Origin: Diphasiastrum complanatum
Lineage: Eukaryota > Streptophyta > Lycopodiopsida > Lycopodiales > Lycopodiaceae
DNA length: 64,000 nucleotides
Direction: 5' to 3'
Assembly: GCA_029204225.1 (NCBI GenBank)
Contig: CM055092.1
Coordinates: 15,708,715 to 15,772,714, forward strand
Below are positions 46,609 to 57,995 of this stretch, in pieces (position 1 is the stretch's first letter; every line of letters begins with the position of its first letter). The translations under genes were made by a program, and so were the position numbers. Below the pieces are notes generated by a model. That model saw only the letters and a program-made list of their open reading frames with translations. It was not told the origin of the DNA and searched no databases.

Positions 46609-48786
46609 ATGGATTCCCAAGGGAAAGCCAGTCCTATCATGGACAAGCTTGATGGAGCCAATTACCATCTGTGGAAATTTAAGATAAAAACTGTACTAAT
46701 GGCTAAAGAATTGTATGATGTTGTTACACGTGCAGAAGAGAAACTCGATGCAGACGACGCAACAATTGCCAGAAGGGAGCTGAAGGATGGAAAGGCTTTC
46801 GTGCTGATCATCCTCAACATCACGGATACCTAGATTGGCCATGTATCCGAGGCTTAGACATTGGTCTGGGACATCTTGAGCACGCTATATTAAGTGTGAG
46901 ATATAGCTTCCAAGCTACGTCTCAGGAAGAAATTCTACTCCCTCAAGATGACGAATGGTGATTCTCTGCATAATCACATTAATCAGTTTAAGAACCTACT
47001 GAGACAAATGGCCGCTGTCGGATCTGTCATTGACGATCAAGACACAGTGATGCAATTGCTTACAAGCTTGTCAAGCTCTTACGACAGCTGGGTGATGATC
47101 ATCATGACTCATCTAGAATTGACTCTTTCGAGAGTCATTACTATGTTGTTGCAGGAAGACACGTGGAGGAACGAAGCCTCAAGTTCCTCAACTGATTCTC
47201 ACACCTTGTACACCAACAAGAGCACGACAAAGCAGAAGAAGAAGAAAGACTCGAAGCAATAAAAGCCAGACCAAAAACTAGCTCAGTACAAGGAACAGTC
47301 GAATCCACAGACAAAGAAGAAGTTGTTCTGCAGATACTGCAAACGAAACAACCATGAAATACAAGACTGCCGAATACTTCAAGAAAAGAACAACAACAAG
47401 GGGTAGTCGAATCAAGTGGCGAATGCAGTTGCAGAAGCTCCACAGCCTATTCAAGAAGCGGATCATGATGTCTTCATGACCAGCCATCAAGGAGCATCTG
47501 GCTACAACTCTTGGTTCCTGGATTCTGGAGCCACTTAGCATATGACTAGCCTCATTGGCTGTTTCGAGTCATATACACCGTACAGTACCTAGAAATAAGT
47601 CCACCTTGGTGACAATAGCACACAGGCTATTAAAGGTGAAGGCACTGTAAGATTAAACTTTGCCAATGATCAGTCTAAGTTACTCTCTAAAGTCCTTTAT
47701 GTACCAAATTTATCTACGAATCTGCTCTCTGTAAGCAGAATCACAGATCTAGGACACAGAGTAGAATTTGAATGTGATCAGTGTAAAGTAGGTGATAGGA
47801 CATGCAAGATCCTAGCACTCGAAAAGAGGCATGGATACTTGTACAAATTGAGCCATTGTTTTTTTGCCTCTAGTCAAGCTCTCAGTACTTCAATTCATTC
47901 AAATAAAGGTTTCCTTTGGCATTATAGACTTGGTCATTTAAATCATGCTATTTAACAACAAATGTCTAGACAATCTATTGTTCTTGATCTCGACTATCCT
48001 CGCGAAAGTGTCAAATTACCTATCTGTCAAGACTGTCTAGTTGGTAAATATACTAGGAAACCTTTTAAATCAAGCCATCAGCACATTGCTAGAGGATTGC
48101 TAGATGTTGTACATTCAGATATTTGTGGCCTGATGAAAAATCCTTCGTTGAAGGATGCCAAGTATTTTATAACCTTTATTGATGAATTTTCCAGAAGGAC
48201 CATGGTGTATTTTATAAAGAAGAAATCAGAAGCCTTCAACTGCTTCAGAATCTTCAAGGAGCATACAGAGAAGGAGACTAGAAGGACGATCAAGGCCCTC
48301 AAGTCAGACAACGGTGGAGAATATATCTCTATTGAGTTTAAGGAGTACTGCCAAATCCAAGGCATTGAGCAGCAATTCATCACTCCTTACAGTCCTCAGT
48401 CTAATGGCTTAGCCGAGAGGAAGAACCATACTCTGGTCGAATCTACCAAATGTATGCTATCGCATGCATCGTTGCCTAAGAGATTCTGGGCTGAAGCTAT
48501 CTCCACTGCAGCCTACGTCCAGAACAGATGTTCGACCAAGGCCCTCTCAGACAAGACACCCCACGAGGTGTGGACAGGCTCTAAGCCTTCTTTGAAGAAC
48601 CTAAGAGTGTTTGGGTGTATTGCCTATGCGCAGATCCCAAAAGACACGAGGAAGAAATTGGACTTCCAAGGTCTCAAGACCATCCTGATCGGATATACTT
48701 CGTTTGATAGTACTTATAAGCTGTATGATTTTGATATTCTAATCTATGGTGCACAAAGAAGCACACCCCACCTACCACAATTTTGA
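46609..48786 (+). pseudogene. Copia E gag-protease-integrase, RT missing
   Basis: Gag starts at 46609 (MDSQGKASPIMDKLDGANYH). It has a knuckle CRYCKRNNHEIQDC (about 47326-47370) and protease SWFLDSGAT*HMT (about 47512-47550) followed by KVLYVPNLSTNLLSVSRI. Integrase (47962-48786 open) has the zinc half HYRLGHLNH...CQDCLVGK and the full triad: VVHSDICG, LKSDNGGEY and NGLAERKNH. It ends with LRVFGCIAYAQIPKD, then departs from the family at about 48740. There are nine or so in-frame stops before integrase, most one C-to-T change from Gln codons. RT, RNase H and 3' LTR are absent. Confidence 0.9.
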
Positions 48787-49253
48787 CTTTGACCACTTAA
48801 CAAAACCTAGTCAAGTTAAACTTTGGTCCCTTTTAACATAATTTAATTACATGGCCCAAAGTCTAGTTTATTTTAAATACATTATTTTACAAGTTCTATG
48901 GGCTTACGCTAGCAGGATTTGCCAGCCGCTACGTGAGGATTCATGTGGAAATTGAACTAGGAATTCATTTATTCCATTCTCCTCGCTTTTTGGTCCGCGG
49001 AATGCACGGCTGGCGGATATCAATCGAGAGCCTTGGGAGGTTGATGCTTGTTGTTCCTCCTCAGATCTACCTGGACTTTGTCCTGCGCGTTGGCTTGTGT
49101 CTACTTTCCTTGAGATGTGGTCATGCTCACACTTTTCCAACATCATCTATTTGACATGATTAGTGATTTTGATTAGTTACTAATTGACATCGATCCAACT
49201 TTTATTTTAAATATATCGTTTAAAAGAAATGTTGACATTACATTCACATGTAG

Positions 49254-49254
<1 letters not shown>
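48787..49254. other. Junction: copia E end joined to gypsy-leader-like sequence
   Basis: The stretch 48770-48925 resembles 58940-59060 at the leader end of gypsy C (ACTTAGTTAACTTAAACTTT-like words, then CTATGGGCTTACxCTxGCAGGATxxGCCA). No gene. Confidence 0.5.

Positions 49255-49338
<84 letters not shown>
49255..49338. repeat. (TG)n microsatellite
   Basis: About 42 uninterrupted TG units. Confidence 0.98.
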
Positions 49339-49340
<2 letters not shown>

Positions 49341-51152
49341 GGATAAAGCTTAATGACTTTTTTGTTACATGTATATTGATCAATCATTGTAAGCAAACAT
49401 ATGTCTAATAACACAATTTTTTGGATTTTGAAATTTTTTATAGGTAAATAGATATCATCATATCTTTCTATTTATTCACTTTATGCACATTTGCAGGCTT
49501 TGTCTTCCACTTCAATGATGACAAAGTCAAGTCTACTTCAAGTGTAAGTGGAAAGATATGACCAAGCAAAGCCATGATTTTTTCCACAAGACTTTTTAGA
49601 CCTTTCATTTAGTTGTGTTTATATCTAGTGGTTATCCCAATAATGCTTATGATTGTGATCTCTTGTGTTAATGGATAATGAAGTATTCGTGTTCTCAATT
49701 TCTTGCAATGAGTAGTTGAACTTATGTTGTTGTTTCAAATGTTGTGCCATAAACATGTTTCCAATATATATAATTATGGTTTTGTTAAAGATACTTGAAG
49801 CACTAAGATTAAAGAACAACTTGATGTTTTTTGTTTTGTGTAAAGACCTCAATCACATCAAACAAATAAAAACAAAAATGTATGTGTATTGTCCATGACA
49901 ACACCCCACACCGTAGGAGGGAGACCACGTACTCAAATGTATGCTAGTAATCCAAGAGTCAACTAGTGAAAGAAATTTCTTGAAATGATCTTGTCTATTT
50001 ACTTCTACTTATCTCCTTTTGACATTTTTTATAGTCCACATCCTTATAAGGCTTGATTCCATACCCTCATTCACATTGTGAATCATATGCACGATAAAAA
50101 TCTTTGTTTAAAGAATTAAATTTATTGACTATTGTGAAGAAACTTTGGTTTCTCATGTTGGCTTAGACTTTTGACATAGTTTCCATTTGCTTGTCTTAAG
50201 TTTCGTGTTACATATTACAACAAATGTGTGGTTAATTGGTCTTCAAAATAACATCATGGATCATAGGGATTCTAGACCAAGTGTGTAAGGGCACCAACTC
50301 ATCCAAGTTAGAATGTTTGTAATTTCACTGGAGTAGCATGTCCAACCTACCACAAAGCAATTAGATGTCGACACTCCATTTAGCTAACTCTTTGAATTGT
50401 CAATCTACATGACATGCTTCTCAAATTGCGATTATTCACTATCAAGAGACTGCGATTGAAGGGACTTTGTTCTCCATAATAAATCTCCGACAATCTTCAA
50501 TGGCTTGACTTGTGAGCCAACTTTTGTGACAATTATCTCAAGTAGTGCACCTTTTGATCTTGATCCTAGAGCTACAAATTATATGGGAAATCAAATTTCA
50601 CATGCTCGATTATAGCAAGAGTTAGCCATTCTAGTTTCATAGTGAACACTCAAGGATCTCTTTCACATGCATATGATTGACCACCACTATATTGATACTT
50701 CAATTTCTTATAACTTTATGGGCACAAGATTTACTTTTTGAAGTTTCTCAAGAACATCCACAAGAAAAGCTCCCCATATAGTAGTGACTCATACAATGAG
50801 GCATTATCAAGACAAATTTTGCTATGAACAAATTTGAGTTTATAATGCTCAAGATTCCTCATTTTATATTATATGATTAAACGATTGGCAACCCATGTAG
50901 ACATATCCACAAATTATTACCAGCTTTAGCCCCTAAAAACATTAACTTTATTTCCTATAGCATTCATGAGATGAACATGATATCCACCTCGAGCCAATAC
51001 TATTGCAACCAAGAATTTGACTATGTCATGCAATACCACCAAATAGGAAACTTATCACTCCAACAAATAGGAAATCTTAATATTCTAGTTTGGACAGATT
51101 CTTCTAATTTTCCTATTTCAATATTTTGACACATTTAAAGTGTGCTAGAATT
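49339..51152. other. AT-rich remnants, possible copia RT on - strand
   Basis: Near 50940-51025 the - strand reads KFLVAIVLARGGYHVHLMNA, a worn version of the copia RT segment around QMDVKTAFLNG. The rest, 50280-50930, may be further decayed pol sequence but I cannot align it. Nothing is recognised in 49339-50280. Confidence 0.4.
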
Positions 51153-52256
51153 TGTGAGAAATCGGCAATAATCTAACTTGGTATTTTTATGATAGAAGTT
51201 TGTGAGTGAATCTCACATGTGTGGAGGATGTTCCCACATGTGGAGAATTGTAAAATAAATTAGAAATGTTTGTTATAGGGTTCTCATAAAGTTTTATGGT
51301 CAAGCATCTATATGTAGAATGCTGATAGGGTCAAAAATTGGCATAGATGGCAAATTGGTCAAATCCACATGTAATGCCTTTGAGCCAAAGTAGTGTAGGA
51401 GGTGAAACTCGTGCTAAATAGGTTGTTGACAAGTGTCTTTAGTTAGCTTGATGTGTGACAAGTCAAAGTTCAGGAGATCCAATAGAATTTAGAGATGGAA
51501 GCATCAATGGTCCAATAGGATTTGAGATAGGCTTGTGAATGTGAAGATCATTAAAATATTATCTTCCTATCTCAAGTTTGGGGCCATGCCCATGGTGATT
51601 TTCACTAAATTTCATGTTGTACATAAAAGGAGTGTGAATTGAGCACATATCTCGGATTTGAGTTAGATAGGTTCTATTTTGATGACATGCAGTAGTTTAG
51701 ATAACATGCAAAGTCATACTGTATGCATGCAAGCCACATGCAATAAGTGCATGCAACATGCAAAGTAGTTTCAGTGATCTACACATGTCTAGGCAGTTTT
51801 ATGAGTTGACATGCAGTACATGCAACATACATGCATGCAGTTACACATGTGGATCTCTGGTAGGTGAATTAGTTCAGTTAAGTGGACTTTCCATGCAACT
51901 CCACTGTAGGAATTTGAGTCTATCTCATGTAGGGAAAGCTGGGCATGTTTTGCTATATTGTGAATATTGAGATTTTGGTATTCTGGACTCATTCTCTCTC
52001 TACTTGAGTTATTCATGCTTGATTTTCTCTCTCTACCCGAGAGCAGCCTCCTTTTCCCATACTGAACACTTAGAATTTTTTCTGACATTCATTTCTCATA
52101 GTGAAGAGTTAGATTTTTTCATCAGATGTATGCCATTGTGCTCTTGCCTTAGATTTTTCAAGCATACTGTTCTTTGATCAATCTTGTGCAATCACAACAC
52201 CTGAGTAAGATCCTGTAAGGTGTGTGGTGAAGTTCACACATGCTAAAAACTTCACA
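51153..52256 (+). repeat. 5' LTR of copia element F
   Basis: About 1.1 kb, TGTGAGAAATC...AAAACTTCACA, followed by the PBS. Blocks such as GGTCAAAAATTGGCATAGA and CTCTCTACCCGAGAG recur in reverse orientation at 61.9-62.3 kb, confirming an LTR family. The left boundary is less certain than the right. Confidence 0.75.
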
Positions 52257-52270
52257 TGGTATCAAAGCTC
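52257..52270 (+). promoter_or_regulatory. PBS of copia element F
   Basis: TGGTATCAAAGCTC directly after the LTR, one change from TGGTATCAGAGC. Confidence 0.88.
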
Positions 52271-53022
52271 AATGCTTTGAAGAGGTGAGGGTGTATACAT
52301 CAGATCATCAGTGTTTTTGCTTGCAGGAACTCGGATTTGGGAGAGAGACTCAAACTCACTGAGAAACAAGCAATCTGAGGATCATAAGTGGATCAAATCA
52401 AGGCTGATCTGATCTAGCAGAGCTCTGTATGGACAAAGAGCTCACACATGTGAAATCAGCCCTCATTAATGAGTGCTACTTCTCAAGGAATGATCCAAAT
52501 TTGATGTTCTATAGCTTGTTGGATAGGTATTGAAGAGTAGAATGTGTTGATTGAGTTTCTAAATCAATTTGATTTGTTTTTAGAAGAGTTTTAGGCAATC
52601 AGAGAGTTTGAGAGAGTACTCAATCGTGGGATATGCCAAAGTGAGCACACATCTGTCTTTTTCACCATTTTCATCAATTTTCACAATCAAGTAGAATTGG
52701 ATAGAAGTGAGTACTCTAAGGTCTTAGACTTTTCATTCACACATATTACTATTTTTCAGTTGAAAGTAAGTTCCTAGAGAGTTTATCAGTACTTTGAAAC
52801 TCGTGGGAGAGATAGACTTCTTGCTTGCATGTGCTTCTTCTTTTGTGATTGAAGCAAGATCCAAATTCAAGATAGATTGATTTTGTGTTGAGAATTTGTT
52901 CTCACATCTGTTGCTAGATTTCATAGGGTGGATCAACATCTGTGTTAGATCCTAGATTGAGATAGCAAGCAACATTCTTTCAACTCCATTTTTTATCATT
53001 ATTAGAATTTCTCATAAAGAAG

Positions 53023-53967
53023 ATGTCTTCATCTGGTTCACATTTCTTAGAGCACAGTGAGAGATTAACATCTTCCAATTATGCAATGTGGAAGATCAGA
53101 ATGGAATCATTATTGATTCTACAGGATGTAATGGATATTGTGAGTGGAGCTGAAGAAGAACCTGCGACACCTAATGAAGCTGCAGCATTTCACAAAAGAA
53201 CCAGAATTGCCCTTCATTTTATAAAAATGAATGTTACCAATGAAGTGTTAAGAGAGATCAGCACATGCACCACTGCCAAGGAAGCTTGGGATACTCTAAA
53301 AACAATCTATGAAATAAAAAATACTTCTAGATTGCTTACATTTAGAAACCAAATATTTCTAAGTTATCAAAGAGTAGATGAGAGTGCTTCATCATATGTC
53401 ACGAGAGTTAAGGATCTTCATCAAGAGTTAGCTGGTATTAGTGATGCTCTTAAGAACACTGAACTTGTTTAAGTAGTCCTAAATGGACTTAGAAATGAGT
53501 ATGACAATATTGTGCAGACTTATGATGTTAGGGAGGATCTTCCATCCTTGGAGACACTGCAATGTGTTCTCATTGCTGAAGAAAGCAGGCAAGAGAACAA
53601 GATGCTGAGGATCAACAGACTTTCATTGAAAGATGGTGGAGATGACAAAGCACTCTTCATCAGAGGCAAGTCAAGGGGCAAGGGCAAAGGACAACAACAC
53701 TTCAAGAAGGACAAAGCCAAAGAAGGTGGTGAGGATAAGTCCTCACAAGCTGCAACATCCAGTGGCAAGAAGAAGCTGTCAAAGGTCAAGTGTTTTTTCT
53801 GTGGAAAGAAAGGACACTATGCATCAAACTGTTTCAAGAAGAAGAACCAATCTAAGCAAGCTAACCTTACTAATGAGGATGAGTGTGAGAGTGTAGAGAG
53901 TGAAAGAGAGGATTCATTAATGATGTCTACTTTTTCATCTTTTCCTTTTAAGAATGAAGAAGTCTAG
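53023..53967 (+). pseudogene. Copia F gag with zinc knuckle
   Basis: The ATG at 53023 opens MSSSGSHFLEHSERLTSSNY then AMWKIRMESLLILQD, ALHFIKMNVTNEVLREI and EAWDTLKTIYEIKNTSRLL, closely related to the gag at 24860-25657. A TAA at 53470-53472 (one change from CAA) is followed in the same frame by the rest of gag. The knuckle CFFCGKKGHYASNC lies at about 53794-53835. Unlike its relative, gag and knuckle share one frame here. A 750-bp leader separates it from the PBS. Confidence 0.9.
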
Positions 53968-54242
53968 TGGATAGATAGTGGGGCTAGTTCCCATATGTCT
54001 AGTTCTAGGAACTCTTTCAGTAATCTCATGCCATATCTAGGTGCAAAAGATCAATCTTTATTGCTAATGTTGTAGAGTGTAGAATTGATGGAGTAGGTAC
54101 TATTCCATTGCATGCATCATCATCAAAATCTTTTTATTTACATGATGTATTGTATGTACCTAGATACCAAGAATCTCATTAGTGTAGGACAGTTGTTTGA
54201 TAGTGGATTGGATGTCAAGTTTCAAGTTGACAAGTGTACAAT
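53968..54242 (+). pseudogene. Copia F protease start, then break
   Basis: After a TAG (from the TGG of WWID) comes WIDSGASSHMSSSRNS, then shifted pieces IDGVGTIPLHASSSK, HDVLYVP and LISVGQLFDSGLDVKFQVDK. The homology ends near 54242, where Ser-rich unrelated text starts. Integrase and RT do not follow. Confidence 0.85.
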
Positions 54243-54690
54243 CTAAAGAGAAAATGAAGAGTGCTTCTTCTTCTTCAAAAATATCTTCCTCCTCGAAACC
54301 CTCAAGCACAGTGGTGTCAAACTGTTTCGGTGATTTCACAACTTTGTCGACTGAAGAACCACTCCTGGGATTTGTTTCTTGGTAGCAGCAACATCTTCGT
54401 CTGATTCGCTGTCTCGAAGTGGATCGACAATAGACACGCCTGAGCTAGAAGCTCAGACTGTCGTGTCAATGGCAGGTGACAAGGGTTCTTCTTGAGCAAC
54501 ATCCTTGCCTTTGAGGTCGACGAACTGATCCTCGATGAAGACTGTATCCCGGCTATACAAGATTTGCTGGGTTTTGAAGTGTTAGGATTTCAATCCTACC
54601 TTCTTGAAGTAGCCAATATAAACCAAGGGGCAAGGGCCTCCTCAAAGATAAAAAGGACACCTCTTGGAGCCCATTTGACATGCTAATAGA
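54243..54690 (+). pseudogene. Unassigned gene-like segment, Ser-rich
   Basis: Three overlapping + strand frames look coding: SASSSSKISSSSKPSSTVVS then TTLSTEEPLLGFVSW; SDSLSRSGSTIDTPELEAQT; and FEVDELILDEDCIPAIQDLL then GFEVLGFQSYLLEVANINQG and KIKRTPLGAHLTC, ending at 54686. Frame changes near 54382 and 54495 would join them. An AATAAA lies at 54830-54835. I do not recognise the protein. It could be a captured 3' gene end or an unusual retroelement ORF. Confidence 0.4.
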
Positions 54691-55079
54691 GAGGAGGAGA
54701 CTCTACCATTTTGAGTACTCAAGCATCCTCATGTGCTAATGCTTTCATTTTTATTGCTCTTTGTTTATGCTTTCTAGTTGTTTTCCATTTTGCATTGTTC
54801 TTTGTTTATGATTTCTCAATAGCTTTTCCAATAAAATGTAGTTTTGAGCACATGAGCTAACCTCCCTCATCTCTCTTCTCTCCCTTTCTCTCTCTCACAT
54901 TTGGATTGTGTGTGTGGTTATGTTAGTTGGTGGTAGAGTTAGAGTGGGTTAATGTTAGTTTGTGTAGAAAGCAACTAATTTTAGTTAGATCACCTATCCT
55001 CGTGGTTCTGACAGGTAGAGGGCTACTCACCACATATTCCTACACCCTACATAAAGCAACGTTGAAATAGGAATGACTA
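54691..55079. other. Non-coding spacer with poly(A)-like signal
   Basis: T-rich sequence with AATAAA at 54830-54835 and a CT-rich stretch near 54868-54898. No gene. Confidence 0.5.
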
Positions 55080-55126
55080 TTGGCAATACCCATTCTGTAT
55101 GCTTGATTTTAGAAATGAAATCAGCG

Positions 55127-55606
55127 TCAAAGCGGCCTCTGCAACTCATGTTTGATCAATTCTATGTAGTTAGGATTGCAGCGATAATATCGGCTCACCT
55201 TGGGGACTACTCCATCCACCAAGGGTATGGTGTGTTGGACTTTGGTTGGTGGTATACCCTTCAAATCCTTGTAAGACCATGCAAAACAGTCTTTGTATTC
55301 CACCAATAGAGCACGTAGCTGTTTGAACTGAGTGGGTGTCAATTGTTCTCCCACATAAACAATCTTCTCTTCCTCGCCTGGCTTAGCTAGATTCATTGGT
55401 TGTGTCCACGCAGGTCCTTCAAAGACTTGTTTTTTTGTTTCCTGATCCTTATCAGGCTCTCTTTGTGCTTTCGGCAGCATAATCACTACACCATCTAAGG
55501 TATAATTTTTGAAGGTTTCTAGCATCTCGTAAATTGGCATCCGACGAGATTCCTTTTTCAACAGGTTGATCTTAGCATGACTTGTAAGTTGTGGGCTTCC
55601 AATCAT
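55127..55606 (-). pseudogene. Gypsy C linker and RT N-terminal fragment
   Basis: Reads MIGSPQLTSHAKINLLKKES, IYEMLETFKNYTLDGVVIML and ALLVEYKDCFAWSYKDLKGI then PPTKVQHTIPLVDGV, parallel to gypsy B at 38.9-39.2 kb. It stops right after the RYYRCNPNYIELIKHEL motif. Confidence 0.85.
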
Positions 55607-56169
55607 ATGTGATGATGGACGCTGCGTCTGGTTCCAATCGGATAGATTTCAAAAAGTCTAATATCTTTTTTCTTTTCTATCAACATGATTGGATACATCC
55701 TTGTTAACTTTCTTGAAAACTATCTTGATATTCACTTTGTGATTATGATTATCTACATCCACTAGAGCTATTGCTACTTCTGGTAGATCACTTCAATGGA
55801 TCACCTGATTGTAGCACTATTTCATTTGATTTCTTAGTAATTGGTGCCTTGGGTGGTTCCACCTTGAAAAGTGTAGCTATTGCCAATTTCTGTGGAGGTT
55901 GAGCTGGTATCTTCCTCATTCCAAAAATCAATCAGGATCCATATGTTGCAAGACCTATTTATCTGTCAGCTCAGCTTCTTCGTTGTATGAAAAGGCATGT
56001 TGCCAGGGCACCATGTCATCTTTAAATTGCTTGGGTATAAGCTCCTCTACTAACCATGTCACGTTGATCATGTTCATTCCATAAGTTATTGGGGTGTCCA
56101 GGGTGTAACCTTTCGGTGAATATATGCTCTGTATCTGAATCCGATTAATATGCATGCCCAGCCATACAA

Positions 56170-56550
56170 TCAACCATGGCTAATGCGTCTGTCCAATGCA
56201 CAATACCCTCTGCCCTTGGATCGCCTTGGGTGATCAATGCTTTGATCTGTGGTGGATGAACTGTCATCAACTTTGGGAGTAATAGGTTTCACCGTCCATG
56301 TGGTTGGATCTACCTTTACTGCTTGTTCTTTGTTCTCGAAGGTGAGTTTTCTAGTTCCCCAGTTGTGAACCACTTGCATGACTCCCAGCCAAGGTCTTCC
56401 TAGTAAAACTTGATAGGCGAAAGGAGACTCTAGAATTTCCATCACCACAAAGGTGATTACAATTGTGCTCCCGCTATCTTTACTGGACTGTCTTCAACAC
56501 ACCTTCAGATTTCACACAAGACTGATTCACTAGTTTGATAGCAAATTTTG
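56170..56550 (-). pseudogene. Gypsy C protease C-terminal part
   Basis: Reads MVMEILESPFAYQVLLGRPW then LGVMQVVHNWGTRKLTF, the end of the plant gypsy protease (LLGRPWL). Upstream frames with the active site are broken. Confidence 0.78.
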
Positions 56551-57199
56551 ATGGTTTCAGTCCTTGCAATTGTCATTTTTTATATAAGGTAGTGAAAATC
56601 AAGTTGACTCCAGATTCTCCATCTACCATTGCAGCTTCGTCCTCATATCTCTTGTGTTTGATCAATAGGGTGATGTTGTGTTGCTCACTCTCTCACATTG
56701 TTCCAATAATGAGGACATTGCTAGTTCCTTCATAGCCCACATAATACAAGGGCTCTTCCTGGTTGGTTCAAGTTCCGAATTGATCCATTCTACCATAATG
56801 CTCTTTGCTTGTGGTGCAATTTGCAGAAACTCTTTGAGGGATAGTTCATTCTGCTAGTCAATAGACTTGTGAGCAATTTCATTTGTTGAGCAGCGTAGGT
56901 CACAAAATATTTGTTGATAGTCGGATTGACATATGGCTTATTTGGACCATACCACTGCTGCTACTCAGGCTAGGTTGGTATCTCTTGTGCTCTGCTACTG
57001 TTAAGTTTACGTGGTCCAGTTGATTATTAGTTGGCCCTAATGGTGCATGTAAAGCCATGCGATGTTGGTTCATTGGTCTGGTACTGATTTCTCTTTTGTT
57101 GTATAATCATGGGGTTGAATGGGCATAACGTTGTTTCGTGTGATGACACATTTCACAAGTGGCAATATTGATGTGTTAGTTTGAGATTTGTTTAAAACT

Positions 57200-57995
57200 G
57201 GACACTCGTTGGCTGTATGGTTCTATGTACAAATTGGAGACCATATATTTTCTCTTCGTGGGTACTGTAACTGGTTTTGATCTGGTGTGTTAGAGGATGA
57301 TGCTACAGCACTTTGAAAGGTCTTCAATTTTTGATTAAATTGGGCCACTAATTACTCCATCTATTGTTTGTGAAGTTTCGTCATTTGAACCTTTAGCAAG
57401 TTAGTTGAAATATTGGAAGCATTAGAGGTCAAGGCTACCGAGGGAGTCAGATGATGGATTGTTGGATAGTTATGAGTGGAATCATCATCTGAGCCTTCAT
57501 CCTCTTCTTTGATAGCATCTTCCATGGCTTCTTGCAACAAGGCATATTATTTTCGGCATTTAAGCTCTCTTCGAATGCTTTGTGGTAAACCAGCGAGAAA
57601 CCACATAATTACCGCATGATCGGGAGTAAGGGCTGTGTTGTATTCGGATCGTAGATGCTTGACCCGTTTAATATAGTCCCAAACCCTTTCTTGTTTTCCC
57701 ATTTTGGTTTTGCTTAACAGAAGAAATAGGTCTTCCAAGAACTTTCTTGAAAGTGGGTGATGAGAGCCGCTTTAACCCCTTTCCAAGTGGAATTTTCTTC
57801 GGCTGATTGGTTGAAGAACCAGTCTTGGGCTATAGCTACTAGTGGCATAGAGAACAACTTCATTTTTTTTAGGAACCTGTTCATCATAAATCTTGCACGC
57901 TTGTTCGTAGATCTGGACGAACCTAATAAGATCTGTCGATCCAACATATTTTGGCATTTTAAGACAACATGTACGGATAGATCCATTAGGTCCAT
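57200..57995 (-). pseudogene. Gypsy C gag
   Basis: Pieces in two frames: MPKYVGSTDLIRFVQIYEQA, ATSS/VAIAQDWFFNQSAEEN and LLLSKTKMGKQERVWDYIKR then AVIMWFLAGLPQSIRRELK, the same order as gypsy A and B gag. Zinc-knuckle sequence further left is not intact. Confidence 0.82.

Larger units (their letters stand above)
55080..57995 (-). mobile_element. Decayed Ty3-gypsy element C (gag, protease, RT start)
   Basis: On the - strand: gag at 57995-57200, protease at 56550-56170, linker and RT start at 55606-55080. RT is cut off at ELIKHELQRPL, before the catalytic palm; RNase H and integrase are absent. The leader reaches about 59060. Confidence 0.85.

Noticed and set aside
54580-54602. LTR-LTR junction suggested by TTAGGATTTCAATCCTA
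   Set aside because: It is only a short inverted repeat inside a coding-like segment, with no LTR sequence on either side.
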